DNA of 64,000 bases from Ashinkailepas kermadecensis (GCA_034440615.1 JAOTOM010005109.1:581001-645000); one strand, 5' to 3'; positions 49,330 through 61,727 are shown, numbered from the stretch's first letter. Notes: generated by a model not told the origin, from the letters alone. Translations and numbers: made by a program.

Positions 49330-50110
49330 CCCTCCCACCGCAGTGGTGTCTCTGCCACTGCCCTGTTCTGCGCTCCTGATGTGTGCAAGCTTCGCTGTTC
49401 GCTCAATAGATGCCAGCATGGGCGGCGCGTTGACAGTTCTGCTGCGGGCCGGGCGTGCTTTCCGTTTCCGCACCGCGTGCCGATTGGTCACGGCGAGCCG
49501 GTCAGGCCAATCACCGGCAGCCCGTGAGGAGGGTGGGCGGAGTCGGGCCTGCTCGATCCTCCAAAGCAAACCTCCGGGGGTTACTGGAGTGGGTGCTGTG
49601 AAAGAGTGAGGGCCGTAATTACACACGCCTGTAATTATCCGACGAGCCGGGGATTATCTGTGACAGATTTCTGGTGCTGACGTGCATCAAGATGCTCACT
49701 GACCTGAACATAGGAAGAGGAGACATTTACGGCAATCATGGGCAGAGCATGGACAAGTCAATCGTAAGTGCCGGCCGTCCGGGAGCCCGTCAGACGTCAC
49801 TCCCACCATTCCTTCTACCTTTGGGTTCACGCCCGCGGAATTACTACATGTCTGTTGTGACACGTGACCATTACGAGCGCACCCCATGGTGCGATGCTGT
49901 TTGCGGTCAGACCACGTGATCGACGGCAGCTGCGTTGCCGATCGTTCGGACTTCGCGGCCTCCAGCACACGATGCTGCGCTGCGACGGCCCACGGCCAGT
50001 GTGTGGCCTTGCTGGATCAACTGGGTTTTGGCGGCGGGAGAGGGCCGTTAAGGCTGTGACTGTCGAATGTAACTGCCGAATTGGAGCAGAAGTTCCCACT
50101 TCTGCTCGCA
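49330..50110. promoter_or_regulatory. GC-rich, CCAAT-bearing patch, possible promoter
   Basis: This is a CpG-containing stretch with opposed CCAAT boxes (GATTGGTCACG near 49483 and CCAATCACCGG near 49507) and a GC box-like GGGTGGGCGGAGT. No downstream gene was identified, so the promoter reading is weak. A small hairpin (GAGCAGAAGT/ACTTCTGCTC) lies near 50085-50107. Confidence 0.25.
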
Positions 50111-50114
50111 GCGT

Positions 50115-50875
50115 TGCGGGTGTTGTTTGCAGCCAGACCAGGAAGGTCACGGAGGATGTTTGTCGTTATGCCCACGGCGTCTCGTGTGAGACCACCGAAC
50201 TGCAGTCCGCCAATATGAATTAAAGAAACAAATAACATCCACCATGTTGACACCAACATTGTACACCTGGATACGCAGTATTTATAACCATGATGTATAC
50301 ACAAAACACTGGTAATTATGTGTGATGCTATATGCGAGGGAGCAGAACACGGGAGGAAAAGGTCAACTATTTGTTAAACCTTTGGAAGCTTACAATGTAT
50401 GTGTGTATTGCTGCATAATACAGGCGACGCCAAATGGCGTCGTCGCGTTCCTCAGAACCCACCAATAAATTGTGCCAGGTCTCTGACATTGTATGGGTAG
50501 AATTAGCCTACAACACGTTCCAGCTTCCACTTCCAAAAAGTATGTGGCACATACCACTCCTGCTCATGGCAACAGAAATCGCTTTGGGCATCCTTGGGTA
50601 ACCGGCAGCGAATTCTGGATGCCTACCCATCCACGGTTTGGCGATCTCTGCCCATCTGCTGCTGGTTTGAGTATCCCTGCCAACCTGTTGCTGGTTTTGG
50701 ACATGCAAAGCAGATACTTTCATCTAGTTCCATTGAAAGGGTATTGTCTTTCATAACACCCGCTTATGTTTTTACTTAATCATTGCGAACTGACGATGAA
50801 ATGCGAACTGCATGCGTGTATTGGACAGTGACGTGATGCCAGCTCCATTCCAGCATGTCTCGTCAGCTGCCACTA
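50115..50875. other. Unannotated DNA
   Basis: I see nothing assignable here. Confidence 0.35.
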
Positions 50876-50879
50876 AGTG

Positions 50880-50920
50880 CACGTGCACGTCCACGTCCAC
50901 GTCCACGTCCACGTCCATAT
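50880..50920. repeat. (CACGTC)n hexamer repeat
   Basis: About six CACGTC units form a perfect tract. It creates the RPRPRP and DVDVDV runs in overlapping frames. Confidence 0.9.
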
Positions 50921-51234
50921 TCAGCGGGTAGAGTGTACACCGCACTGCTCCTGGCAATGACCCCAGCTGCACGCTGCCAGCGCCACAGTGCACTCACCGC
51001 GGGAAACTGGAAGGCTGACGTGCATATCCCTGGCTGGTGTCCACCCCATCTCATCAGCTCAGTATTGATCCTGGCACGAACACCAAGTGGTACCCGCGAG
51101 CGAATGGAACAGAAACTACTGCACCAGAATGTGATTACTGCACCAGAATGGTCCAAGCTCACTGCAGAGGAACCCTCACAACTACACGCAGGTGATCGCC
51201 TACTCGCGGTGATCCTCACGCGCCACGCCGCCGT

Positions 51235-51274
51235 GATCACAGCCGAGATCCCAGCCGTGATCTCGGCTGTGATC
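51235..51274. repeat. Perfect 16-bp hairpin
   Basis: GATCACAGCCGAGATC and its exact complement are separated by CCAGCCGT. It lies about 115 bp outside the large inverted repeat. Confidence 0.95.
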
Positions 51275-51387
51275 CTGCATCAGGACGGTGGCAGCATTTC
51301 AGCGATGTGGCCACCGTGCCCTGACGCCTTCGATCACCAGTCGGCCGTGGGGCCAGGTGCCTGGGCAGGTTCGATCGACTCCCGGCC

Positions 51388-51968
51388 GCTCACCGCCAAC
51401 ACCTGTGAGGTGTGAGACACCTTTGTGGCGGTGTTTGCACAGCGTTGTCAGCGGGCCGCACTCCTCCACTGACACACCTGACGACAGTGTGTGTCAACAA
51501 CGGAGAGAACGGCGACACTGTCTGACGCACGTGTGCCGCACGTGTTCCATACGTATGCCGCACGTGTACCGCACTTGTTCCACACGTATGCCGCACGTGT
51601 ACCCCATACGTATGCCGCACGTGTACCGCACTTGTACCACACATATGTCGCACATGTACCGCACTTGTACCACACGTATTCCGCACATGTACCGCACTTG
51701 TACCACACATATGCCGCACGTGTACCGCGCACTGGCACCACACATATGCCGCACGTGTACCGCACTTGCACCACACGTATGCCGCTCGTGTACCGCACAT
51801 GTACCGCTCGTGTACCGCTGGTGTACCTCTGGTGTACCGCTGGTGTACCGCTCGTGTACCGCTGGTGTATCGGTAGTGCGTCCCGTATTGTCCGAGCCAG
51901 GCGGCGGTCGGCAGCCCAATGATCGGCTTGAACGGTACCGTCTGGTCACCATGAGAGGGTGACAAGCT
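51388..51968 (+). repeat. Large inverted repeat, left arm
   Basis: This is the reverse complement of 52505-52848, nearly base for base in its outer 140 bp and inner 80 bp. Between these lies an array of GTACCGCAC-type units (51510-51880), much longer than in the right arm. Confidence 0.92.
51510..51880. repeat. 12/33-bp CCGCACGTGTAC array in left arm
   Basis: Units of CCGCACGTGTACCGCACTTG then TACCACACATATG give a period of about 33 bp. They shrink to 12-bp GTACCGCTGGT units at the inner end. Open frames on both strands are repeat-driven. Confidence 0.9.
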
Positions 51969-52504
51969 CACCGGCAGATGGCAGACCACCACGGCAAACT
52001 CGGCCTGGGGAAGAACAAATCCAGTAACAAGGGTCCAGAACGGTCCCAATGGACAAGTTTCATGTCGGGAGAGACCGTATTGTTTTCAAGTTCCACTAGT
52101 GATTTTCTAATTTTAAAGACGATGGTGGCATTCATTTATATTTTAAAAATCCATAAATTACTTCAATAATTCAAAGAAGCGCCTCAGAATTCCCCGCTTT
52201 GTGATTGGTCAAAATATATGTGACGTCACATATGTAGAAATCGAGTCGGTTGAAAAACTTTGCATGGAACAATCCAAAGTATGGTTCCTTGTGCGTTTCG
52301 GGCTTGGCCGCTTCGAGACCCGCATATGAGACGTCATTCCTACGAGAATGTTTTTCAATCGATGGCAACCCCTAAGTGCAATTATCAAATTATGCTGTAA
52401 ATGCTTCTCCTGTGAGATAAAAATCAGCATTATCTACTAAGTAATATCACCGTACTTTTGCAACCAAAAACCCATTATTTGAAACTTGTCCATTATTTTT
52501 GAAT
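51969..52504. other. Spacer between the inverted arms, with CRE palindrome
   Basis: About 535 bp is unlike the arms in base composition (AT-rich). It has no gene. A perfect 18-bp palindrome centred on TGACGTCA lies at 52216-52233, preceded by an inverted CCAAT box (GATTGGTCA). Confidence 0.5.
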
Positions 52505-52848
52505 GAAGGGCGAAAGTTGTTCACCCTCCCACGGTGACCAGACAGTACCGTTCAAGCCGATCATTGGGCTGCCGGCCGCCGCCTGGCTCGGACAATACGG
52601 GACGCACTACCGATACACCAGCGGTACACGAGCGGTACACAAGCGGTACACGACCAGTAGACGAGCGGTCCACCGCCGGTACACGTGTGGCACACGTGCG
52701 GCACACGTGTGCGGCAGACGGTGTCGCCGTTCTCTCCGTTGTTGACACACACTGTCGTCAGGTGTGTCAGTGGAGGAGTGCGGCCCGCCGACAACGCTGT
52801 GCAAACACCGCCACAAAGGTGTCTCACACTTCACAGGTGTTCACGAGC
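52505..52848 (-). repeat. Large inverted repeat, right arm
   Basis: This is complementary to 51388-51968. Its internal GTACACGAGCG array (about 52607-52715) is only about 110 bp, against about 370 bp in the left arm. Confidence 0.92.
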
Positions 52849-53250
52849 GGTAGACGGTGCCCTCACACTTCACAGGTGTACACGTGCGGTAGACGGTGCC
52901 CTCACACTTCACAGGCGTACACGTGCGGTAGACGGTGCCCTCACACTTCACAGGTGTACACGTGCGGTAGACGGTGCCCTCACACTTCACAGGTGTACAC
53001 GTGCGGTAGACGGTGCCCTCACACTTCACAGGTGTACACGTGCGGTAGATGGTGCCCTCACACTTCACAGGCGTACACGTGCGGTAGACGGTGCCCTCAC
53101 ACTTCACAGGCGTACACGTGCGGTAGACGGTGCCCTCACACTTCACAGGTGTACACGTGCGGTAGACGGTGCCCTCACACTTCACAGGCGTACACGTGCG
53201 GTAGACGGTGCCCTCACACTTCACAGGTGTACACGTGCGGTAGACGGTGC
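52812..53250. repeat. 39-bp minisatellite, 11 copies, grown from the arm end
   Basis: The unit CTCACACTTCACAGGTGTAC plus ACGTGCGGTAGACGGTGCC repeats every 39 bp. The first unit is the outer terminus of the right inverted arm; the left arm has only one such unit. Open frames (13 residues per unit) follow from the length. Confidence 0.95.
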
Positions 53251-53278
53251 CGCTGAGTCCGTCGTGTCACAGTCTCTC

Positions 53279-53690
53279 CTATTTACACGCCTGCACTCCG
53301 CTTTGTCCCTATACCTGCAACAGTGTCGACCTATTTACACCCCTGCCCTCTGGTGTGCACCTATTTCTGTAATAGCATCAACCTATTTACACGCCTGCCC
53401 ACCGTTCTCCGACACCTACAACAGTATCAAACTATTTGCTCGCCTGCCCACTGTTTCCCCTATAGCTGTAACAGCATCCACCTATTTACACGCCTGCCCC
53501 CTGTTCCCCTATACCTGCAACAGTAGCAACCTATTTACACGCCTACCCTCTGTTCCCCGATGCCTGTAGCAGTATCAACCTATTTACACGCCTGCCCTCT
53601 GTTCTCTTATACCTGAAGCAGTATCCACCTATTTGCACGCCTGTCTTTTATTCCCACGATACCCGTACCAGTAGCCACTTTCGAGAAGTA
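53279..53690. repeat. 49-52 bp minisatellite, about 8 copies
   Basis: CTATTTACACGCCTGCCC recurs at about 53279, 53331, 53383, 53432, 53482, 53531, 53580 and 53629, with moderate divergence. Confidence 0.9.
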
Positions 53691-53694
53691 CTGT

Positions 53695-54328
53695 GCTTCA
53701 CGGTTCCATGCCATGCTTGTATGATCGCTCCCTGTAATTTCATGTTACTTGATGCAATTTATTTTAATTACGAAACTTTGTTGGTGGTATGATCAACTTA
53801 TTGAACTGCAACGTTGGCGACCACAGCACCACATAAATGTAAAATGCAACCAGGGGTGGAAATTTACACACCTTTGGAAAAGAACGTGAATTTCCAGATT
53901 GAACATGCGCAGTCCCAACTTTCATGGTCATCCCCAACGTTATTCGATCTCAAATGACAACCAACCAAATGACCAAAAGAATAATACTGGGCTGCAACAA
54001 AAATTAGTATCGCTTGAATATATCACATTTTCGCCCATCTCTTTGAGCATTTCCATACAGCACCCAGCTCGTCAAGCAAGACAATATTCTTGTACAGGGT
54101 GCCCGACACCTCCGGTATGCATCACTAATCAAAAGCACGGAATTCCGAATGTAACTAAAATTATTATAAATAAAAGACCAACCAAAGAGTGAGTAGCAGC
54201 TAGCGTGGTTAGCAATGGTGCAACTCTGATCATTGACTACACAGTTGACATTATTTTTGCAACATCATGCATGCATAAATAGGACCGAGATATATAAACA
54301 ATGCAGCATTTCTACCGCCTCATATTTT
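53695..54328. other. Unannotated DNA
   Basis: A 97-codon plus frame (53899-54192) lies outside repeats but has no recognised domain. Confidence 0.3.
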
Positions 54329-54331
54329 CAG

Positions 54332-54445
54332 TATATATAGAGCCGCGTAGGAATCGTCAGCTCACAACGCACTGTCTGTCCGCCCACTTCCCAGAGCATG
54401 ACAACCCCACGGTGGGCTGTGACGTCACAATGGGTTGTGACGTCA
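54332..54445 (+). promoter_or_regulatory. Candidate core promoter with TATA box and CRE pair
   Basis: TATATATAG at 54332 lies 27 bp before TCAGCT (54357-54362), which fits the arthropod initiator TCAKT-type spacing. Two TGACGTCA sites follow at 54420 and 54438. The downstream sequence is a minisatellite, so no product is known. Confidence 0.3.
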
Positions 54446-54497
54446 TCTGAGGCCAAGGGTAGGCGGTGGCACACGCCAGTTGGTGGTAGCATGCCGC

Positions 54498-55185
54498 GAG
54501 GAGCGGGGTACGGACCCACGGTCAGGCGCGAGGAGCGTGATACGGACCCACGGTCAGGCGCGAGGAGCGGGGTACGGACCCACGGTCAGCCGCGAGGAGC
54601 GGGGTACGGACCCACGGTGTACCGTGAGGAGCGTGGTACGGACCTACGGTCAGCCGCGAGGAGCGGGGTACGGACCCACGGTGTACCGTGAGGAGCGGGG
54701 TACGGACCCACGGTCAGGCGGGGCGGGGGTACGGACCCACGGTCAGCCGCGAGGAGCGGGGTACGGACCCACGGTGTACCGTGAGGAGCGGGGTACGGAC
54801 CTACGGTCAGCCGCGAGGAGCGGGGTACGGACCTACGGTCAGCCGCGAGGAGCGGGGTACGGACCCACGGTGTACCGCGAGGAGCGGGGTACGGACCCAC
54901 GGTCAGGCGCGAGGAGCGGGGTACGGACCCACGGTGTACCGTGAGGAGCGTGGTACGGACCCACGGTCAGGCGCGAGGGGGGGGGCCGGTCAGCCGCGAG
55001 GAGCGGGGTACGGACCCACGGTGTACCGTGAGGAGCGGGGTACGGACCTACGGTCAGCCGCGAGGAGCGGGGTACGGACCCACGGTCAGCCGCGACGAGC
55101 GGGGTACAGACCCACGGTCAGCCGCGACGAGCGGGGTACAGACCCACGGTCAGCCGCGACGAGCGGGGTACGGACCGGTATGCCG
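54498..55185. repeat. 32-bp minisatellite with two alternating unit types, about 21 copies
   Basis: The shared string is GAGGAGCGGGGTACGGACCC, followed by ACGGTCAGCCGC or ACGGTGTACCGT. The two types are interspersed in runs, which gives higher-order patterns. Two places (54712 and 54975) show deletions with G-runs. Confidence 0.95.
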
Positions 55186-55339
55186 CGAGCGGCAGGGGTG
55201 TGGTCTTGGCGATCATATATCAAGCATTTCCTCCGGTATGTCGAAGGGCTGGGGGCCTTTCCCTTGGATTGATCGTCTCCGGTCTCTCATAAAGCTTTGT
55301 TGCTGTTCGAGCTTGCTGACCAAAAGAGCATTGCTGCTA

Positions 55340-55826
55340 TGGAGCTACACTGTGTAATGGAGCACTGCTGCTGTGGAGCTACACTGTGTGATGGAGCACT
55401 GCTGCTGTGGAGCTACACTGTGTGATGGAGCACTGCTGCTGTGGAGCTACACTGTATGATGGAGCACTGCTGCTGGAGCTACACTGTATGATGGAGCACT
55501 GCTGCTGTGGAGCTACACTGTGTGATGGAGCACTGCTGCTGTGGAGCTACACTGTGTGATGGTGCACTGCTGCTGTGGAGCTACACTGTGTGATGGAGCA
55601 CTGCTGCTGTGGAGCTACACTGTGTGATGGAGCACTGCTGCTGTGGAGCTACACTGTATGATGGAGCACTGCTGCTGTGGAGCTACACTGTGTGATGGAG
55701 CACTGCTGCTGTGGAGCTACACTGTGTGATGGAGCACTGCTGCTGTGGAGCTACACTGTGTGATGGAGCACTGCTGCTGTGGAGCTACACTGTATGATGG
55801 AGCATTGCTGCCGTGGAGCTGCGCTG
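55340..55826. repeat. 34-bp minisatellite, about 14 copies
   Basis: CTACACTGTGTGATGGAGCA plus CTGCTGCTGTGGAG repeats at 34 bp from 55345. One copy lacks TGT (near 55470). Confidence 0.95.
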
Positions 55827-55830
55827 TGGA

Positions 55831-56680
55831 TGTACATGAACCTCGCCATGGAGGGCTGGGTGTACCAGAACCTCGCCATGGAGGGCTGGGTGTACCAGAA
55901 CCTCGTCATGGAGGGCTGGGTGTACCAGAACCTCGTCATGGAGGGCTGGGTGTACCAGAACCTCGTCATGGAGGGCTGGGTGTACCAGAACCTCGTCATG
56001 GAGGGCTGGGTGTACCAGAACCTCGTCATGGAGGGCTGGGTGTACCAGAACCTCGTCATGGAGGGCTGGGTGTACCAGAACCTCGTCATGGAGGGCTGGG
56101 TGTACCTGAACCTCGTCATGGAGGGCTGGGTGTACCAGAACCTCGTCATGGAGGGCTGGGTGTACCTGAACCTCGTCAAGGAGGGCTGGGTGTACCAGAA
56201 CCTCGTCATGGAGGGCTGGGTGTACCAGAACCTCGTCATGGAGGGCTGGGTGTACCAGAACCTCGTCAAGGAGGGCTGAGTGTACCAGAACCTCGTCATG
56301 GAGGGCTGGGTGTACCAGAACCTCGTCATGGAGGGCTGGGTGTACCAGAACCTCGTCATGGAGGGCTGGGTGTACCAGAACCTCGCCATGCAGGGCTGGG
56401 TGTACCAGAACCTCGTCATGGAGGGCTGGGTGTACCAGAACCTCGTCAAGGAGGGCTGGGTGTACCAGAACCTCGTCATGGAGGGCTGGGTGTACCAGAA
56501 CCTCGTCATGTAGGCCTGGGTGTACCAGAACCTCGCCATGGAGGGCTGGGTGTACCTGAACCTCGCCATGGAGGGCTGGGTGTACCAGAACCTCGTCATG
56601 GAGGGCTGGGTGTACCAGAACCTCGCCATGGAGGGCTGGGTGTACCTGAACCTCGCCATGGAGGGCTGGGTGTATCAGGT
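55831..56680. repeat. 30-bp minisatellite, 28 copies
   Basis: Exact 30-bp units, TGTACCAGAACCTCGTCATG plus GAGGGCTGGG, run from 55831. Variants are few (CTCGCC, AAGGAG, CTGAAC). All three frames on both strands are largely open because of the unit. One plus frame begins in the 34-bp array and runs 358 codons; I do not call it a gene. Confidence 0.97.
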
Positions 56681-56689
56681 ATGGTATTG

Positions 56690-57555
56690 AGGGTTGGGTG
56701 TTCCTGGATAAATTGTAGTGTGATACAGTATTACTATGCACCCCACGGTACCATCCTATACCAGCTTCGGTTAAGACGTTGTAGCTGGACCTTAAATCAA
56801 CAAAAATGCTGCCTAATATGATAAATATTGTTCTTCGAGGGTAAGCACATATCCCCAAAACCAAGCAGACCTGCAGTAAAATGTAAGAAGAGTGCCGATA
56901 GGGATAACGTGATAATCTGATTAAACGACATGTACTGAGCATGTTTTTTCTACTATGCTCACAATAAATGTGGCATTAGCCATGCTGTAATGGCAATACG
57001 CTGCCGACCGCCATTTTCCGGCGGTAGAAGTGAAACCGCTTGAGGTGACATGCACCATCGGATTGCGAGGGTTCACACACTCCACAAATGTGCGCTCCAC
57101 TTTTGCCAGTCGTCAAGAGGCAGGACATTGAGAGCAATCGGACTATTGATATAAGTGTATTAGCTTTTCAGCTTATGCACGAACGTTCCGAAACAGTGAC
57201 GATTTGAGTGACGAAACAGACGAGTGACGGGTTGCCGAAGCGTATCCAGGCACGCAGACAATCATTGTTTTGTTTTATCATGGATCAAAAAACCAATAGC
57301 CATTTACCATTTGACCATTTACTATCATGCCAATAGTTCTTTGGAGAAACAAGCTATCAAATCAATGTGCCTTCCATATTTGGAATAATTCAAGCGTCCG
57401 CCAAATTTAGGAATCGAAACCAAATAAAAAACGCATCAATGGACAAGTTTTACATGAACGACAGCAAGCTGAGAATTAATTTATGATGGTACTAACCATT
57501 TAGAAAGCACCGAGCTAGCGCTTCCAATCTCATCACTACCCATTATTCGTCCGTC
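56690..57555. other. Unannotated DNA
   Basis: No gene is visible. Confidence 0.35.
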
Positions 57556-57558
57556 CTG

Positions 57559-57700
<142 letters not shown>

Positions 57701-58134
57701 CCATCCAACTATCTACCTTTCTTTCTTGCTCTCTTTCTCTATGTCTTTAATTGTTCCGTCCTTTCTCTTCGATTGCACATCTTCTTTTTCTCTCTATATC
57801 CCTATCTATATTTGTTTCTCCATGTCTTTGTCTTTCGCTCCCATTTCCCTAACATTCGTTCTCCATTCTTTCTTCTGCTCCTCAACTCTCACCATCTGTT
57901 CGTACCTGCCACTGTCCCTTTTTACTTGCCCCTTATTTCTGTCCCTGTATGCCATACTCCCCATTCTCTCTCCCATTCTTTCTTCTTTCACTTTCTGCTT
58001 TCCATTCTCCTCCTTCCTTCCTGATTTTTTTCTCATGCTTCCTTCTCTCTCCTCCGTCTCGTATTTCTCGCCAATTTTCATCCACCCTTCCGTTATTCTC
58101 CTATTTCGCTCCATGTCCTTTTCGCTCGCCCTCT

Positions 58135-58540
58135 CTTGGCGGGCACAGGCCTGCTCTCCGTGGACGGCTCATCTGCACCCACTACACCACCACAGAGCTG
58201 AGGCCGACCTGCCGAGCACTCATCCACAGCTGGTCTGCGTCGCCGCTGTCCGTGACGTCAGCTGTGACGTCACGGGTGGCGGGTCGCCCAGACGACAGGC
58301 GCCTGACGGTGCGTGGCGAAATTTGTCCCTTCGGATAATGTGCCGCACACAATGTAGGCGTCAGGCGGAGCGATAAAAAGGAGGCGGCCGACCGAGGGCG
58401 ACAGGCGGGTCCTTCTTCGAGCCGACCGAGTGCGAGTCGGAGCTCAGAAGAGCACAGAATTGCAGAGCCGTGCCATCTGGACTGGCCAGGTCACAGGGGT
58501 TACAGGGGTCACAGGCGTCGGCTGACGGCTTCATGAGCCG
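58135..58540. other. GC-rich DNA with paired CRE sites
   Basis: TGACGTCA occurs at 58253-58260 and 58265-58272. No gene was identified. Confidence 0.35.
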
Positions 58541-58685
58541 CTCAGGCTGAACGTTTCGTTTCGGCAAGGTTGGTTCTGTTGCGGTGCTCAGGTTGAATGT
58601 CTCGTCTCGGCAAGGTTGGTTCTGTTGCGGTGCTCAGGTTGAATGTCTCGTCTCGGCAAGGTTGGTTCTGTTGCGGTGCTATCTG
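58541..58685. repeat. 46-bp tandem repeat, 3 copies
   Basis: CTCAGGTTGAATGTCTCGTC plus TCGGCAAGGTTGGTTCTGTT recurs at 58541, 58587 and 58633; the first copy is slightly diverged. Confidence 0.93.
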
Positions 58686-58689
58686 CCCG

Positions 58690-59500
58690 GCTCAGGTCGC
58701 TTCAGTCGGCTGTCGTTGTGCTCTGATAACAGCCAGAGCAGCAGTGTGACGGTACATTGTGACATGGCCGCTGACGAGGACGAGTTACGTGGCTCGATGC
58801 TTAGTACGCAATAGTGATGATTCTGATAGCATAATGGGAGAGACTGATGCCACCAATGCTTACTTTAATCGCCAAATTGCCCGAGTTTAGACTCAACCAG
58901 ATGTCACGTTTTTTTCAGTCAAGTTTCATCAAATCCTTAAACGTTATCATGGAAGATAATTCATGGATACACTTACAACAAAGTATGAAATTCTGGTAGC
59001 TCGTCGGTCGTGGGGTTCAGCGAACTATTCCCAGCTATACGTCTAAAAATGTGCATTGGACTCAAACTCCACGATTAGTCGAGCTTGGATTCAGGATTAA
59101 AATATTTGATCAGCCTGGCACCATTAGACAATGGCCTTGTGTCGTGGGGGGATCCGAGCGTTGCACTGGAGTCAATGACGCTGCCAGGGTTTCTGATGGG
59201 CAGAGCTGATATTCTCGCTTTTCAAAACGTATGGTAGGTGATGTTTCTTGCTTTTTTTTAACGCCAGCAGTTTTCGAAGCCCTCCAAGATTTTAAAGACA
59301 AGTTCATATTGATCCAAGTAAATTTCTGACAGGGATACCACGGACGTCGCAGATCCCATAAGCTCCCGTGGTTTCTTGCTCCTGTACCGAGTGGAAGAGC
59401 AGCTGCATCCTACCCTGCACAATAGACGACAATCCGGTATATCGCATAAATATCTGCCGTGGTACATGACACATACATGCAAAACTGATGCCTTATTTAC
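58690..59500. other. Unannotated DNA
   Basis: No gene is visible. Confidence 0.35.
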
Positions 59501-59504
59501 CCGT

Positions 59505-60085
59505 GCTACGCCATCCATCTCACTCCCGTCTTTGCTGCGCGGCAGCTATGCGACCTTTGCCGGCAGCCGGGTACTCTGTTTCTCATCATCTCCGCCGCCT
59601 GCCCCGCCGCCCCCGCTCACCTCATCCCACACGCGCGCGCCGTTTATCCTGGGCCAGTCGCAGCGCGGCGGATTCGCAGCATTCCGTGCACTTTCTCGTC
59701 TCAGGTTCCTGCCGCGCGAGAGGTGCGAACACGGGGCCGGGACGAGCTCGTTAGCGTGCCGACGGACCATCTGCCGCACTGCGCCGCTGCCGCACTGCGC
59801 CGCCGCTGCCGCGCCGCCTGCGCCCCGCCGCGCCGTGACGACCAATATGGTTTTTGTCGCGCTCTGACGGTGTTTACACGCTGTAGTACGCGTGCTGTGG
59901 TGTCCGGGGCTGCTCCAGCCCATCAGTGGGCGACAGGCGGGCCCATCGGGTCGCTGGAGGCCGCGGTCAGGTGACGCGACCCTAGCTGCCGCCTCGGCCG
60001 AGGCAGAGCCTGGCCCTCGAAACTCACCCGAGCAAAAACGGTCCACCGCAGCTAATAGGCATAGGTCCGCCGCGCGGCGGTGGGA
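59505..60085. promoter_or_regulatory. CpG-rich patch, possible promoter or island
   Basis: This strongly GC- and CpG-rich stretch (GCGCCGCTGCCGCACTGCGC-type) contains a GACCAATATGG CCAAT-like string near 59840. Overlapping open frames on both strands reflect the lack of AT-rich stops. No exon was identified. Confidence 0.25.
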
Positions 60086-60089
60086 AGAG

Positions 60090-61725
60090 GAAACCAAGTG
60101 GCATCCGGCTTTGTTGGAGATTGACGAAACTGTCCGTGCGCTTCTGTGCATGTATGACTGTTGCGTGCCTTGTGGAATTTCATGGAAGAAACTGTCCTCA
60201 CAACTGTTACACTGCCCGAGTCCGCTTGGCATATGTGACGGTGGTGGAGCACTTGCAGTTGATGGTGACACATAGCAGGCCTCTGCACATATTCCCTGAC
60301 CGGAACTAGTGCAGCGCGTGAAGGCTGAGAGTCGGTCCTACACAGCCAGACAAGCACAATAGTATGCAGATTAGGCACGTCATTCTGCCGGCTGTTAGAA
60401 ATGATATATTCGCACAGTGAATTTGGAGACACCAATATTTGTATGCTTCCAAGAAGAGATCCCTAAGGCATGCGACTTTGAACTCACGTCCCAGCAATAA
60501 GGGTTTGCTTTGATAATAATTGGCTCATTTTCTTTAGAAAAGATTACTATAATCGCCCAATTACTTCAGGTAAACGACCCCATTAGCATACCTTGTCGCG
60601 TCATTTGTAACGTAACCATGCCGCCCGCAAGGTCCTGTCACAGTTGCAAAATGTGCGCTACAATGGTGCCATGGGACCGGTGTAAGATGCTGTGGTAGAA
60701 AATCCCATGCTGTTTGACAAACACTCGTGGATGCTCTAAAGCTGTGCCAAATGTCATCAGTTCACGTTTGATCTGCTTGGTCTACTTGGTCATGTTTCTG
60801 ATTGACAAACCAATGTCGCCTTTCGTACATATATCGAAGTTTTCGACATCAAGAACATGGGTGTTGTGGCATTGTCCATCCGTTGCTTTAGAATGCTTAC
60901 ATCCTTTTAAGGTTATTCAAGGTCAATTCCCCAAGCGACCCGGCCGGGCCTGAGTTAATCCTCCTTTTCTTTGCAGACAATTAACTTCTAAGGTAGTTTT
61001 CAACACAAGGACCAATTCAGCACGCTTTTTCCCGCCTGGTGCCAAATTATAGAAATAAGACATAGGCCATCCTAGGTCGATGATTCAGGTAACCTGGTGT
61101 GATCCAAGTTGATCTTTTCGAATGCAATTGTTTTATAGGGTAGTTTTCAATGTTGAATTCGATTTCACCCTGTTTTCCCCAGTAATGCTCAAAGTATAGA
61201 ACTAGGTGTGGTGTGAAAATTTTACCACAGAAAATGGGTGAAGTTGCCCGATAAGATGTTACTACCGGTAGCTCAGCTAGCTATTTTTGCCTCTTTTTCT
61301 CGAAAATATAATTTGGTTAGCGGCTATGGGTCTAGATCAGGCAAAATAGGTCTGTTAGTCGGCGAGCCCCGACTTTGATCTATTTGACCAAAACTTGTGG
61401 GTCAACGGTAAAAGGTAGACAACATTTCTTGAGATACTGGAAAAAAAATTAAGGATGGTCTTATGCGTCGGTTAAAACCACGTTTCTTTACGTGGTCTGG
61501 AACAAAACGTTCAGGGGTGGGGGAGCAGAATTGCCCGCTCTCCCTAGCCGAAGGAGGTCGACCGATCAATGGCAATTGGCGGATGAAGCACCAGTTTCAT
61601 GTGCCATTTGCAGGCATGTAGCATGCATTAGGTCTAAGCAGCATTCCAATGATCATGATATGTTAACGTGCTCATTAAGCTTTATTGAGATTTCGCGTGT
61701 GGTCGGGATGCTGACGTGCAGTTCT
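60090..61725. other. Unannotated DNA with a diverged tandem dimer
   Basis: No gene. At about 60985-61070 and 61130-61205 two related segments begin GGTAGTTTTCAA and end near ATAGAA.TAG; this is an old tandem duplication. Confidence 0.35.
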
Positions 61726-61727
61726 GT

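Noticed and set aside
55745..56821. 358-codon plus-strand frame across two arrays
   Set aside because: The 30-bp unit leaves most frames open on both strands, and the frame starts in an unrelated 34-bp array.
57726..58376. 216-codon S/F/L/P-rich plus frame
   Set aside because: It follows the polypyrimidine bias next to a CT microsatellite and has no domain.
59546..60271. 241-codon minus frame in GC-rich DNA
   Set aside because: Very GC-rich DNA lacks stops on both strands; overlapping plus frames are just as long and nothing is recognisable.
61261..61290. tRNA-like A box GGTAGCTCAGCTAG
   Set aside because: No B box or acceptor pairing follows.
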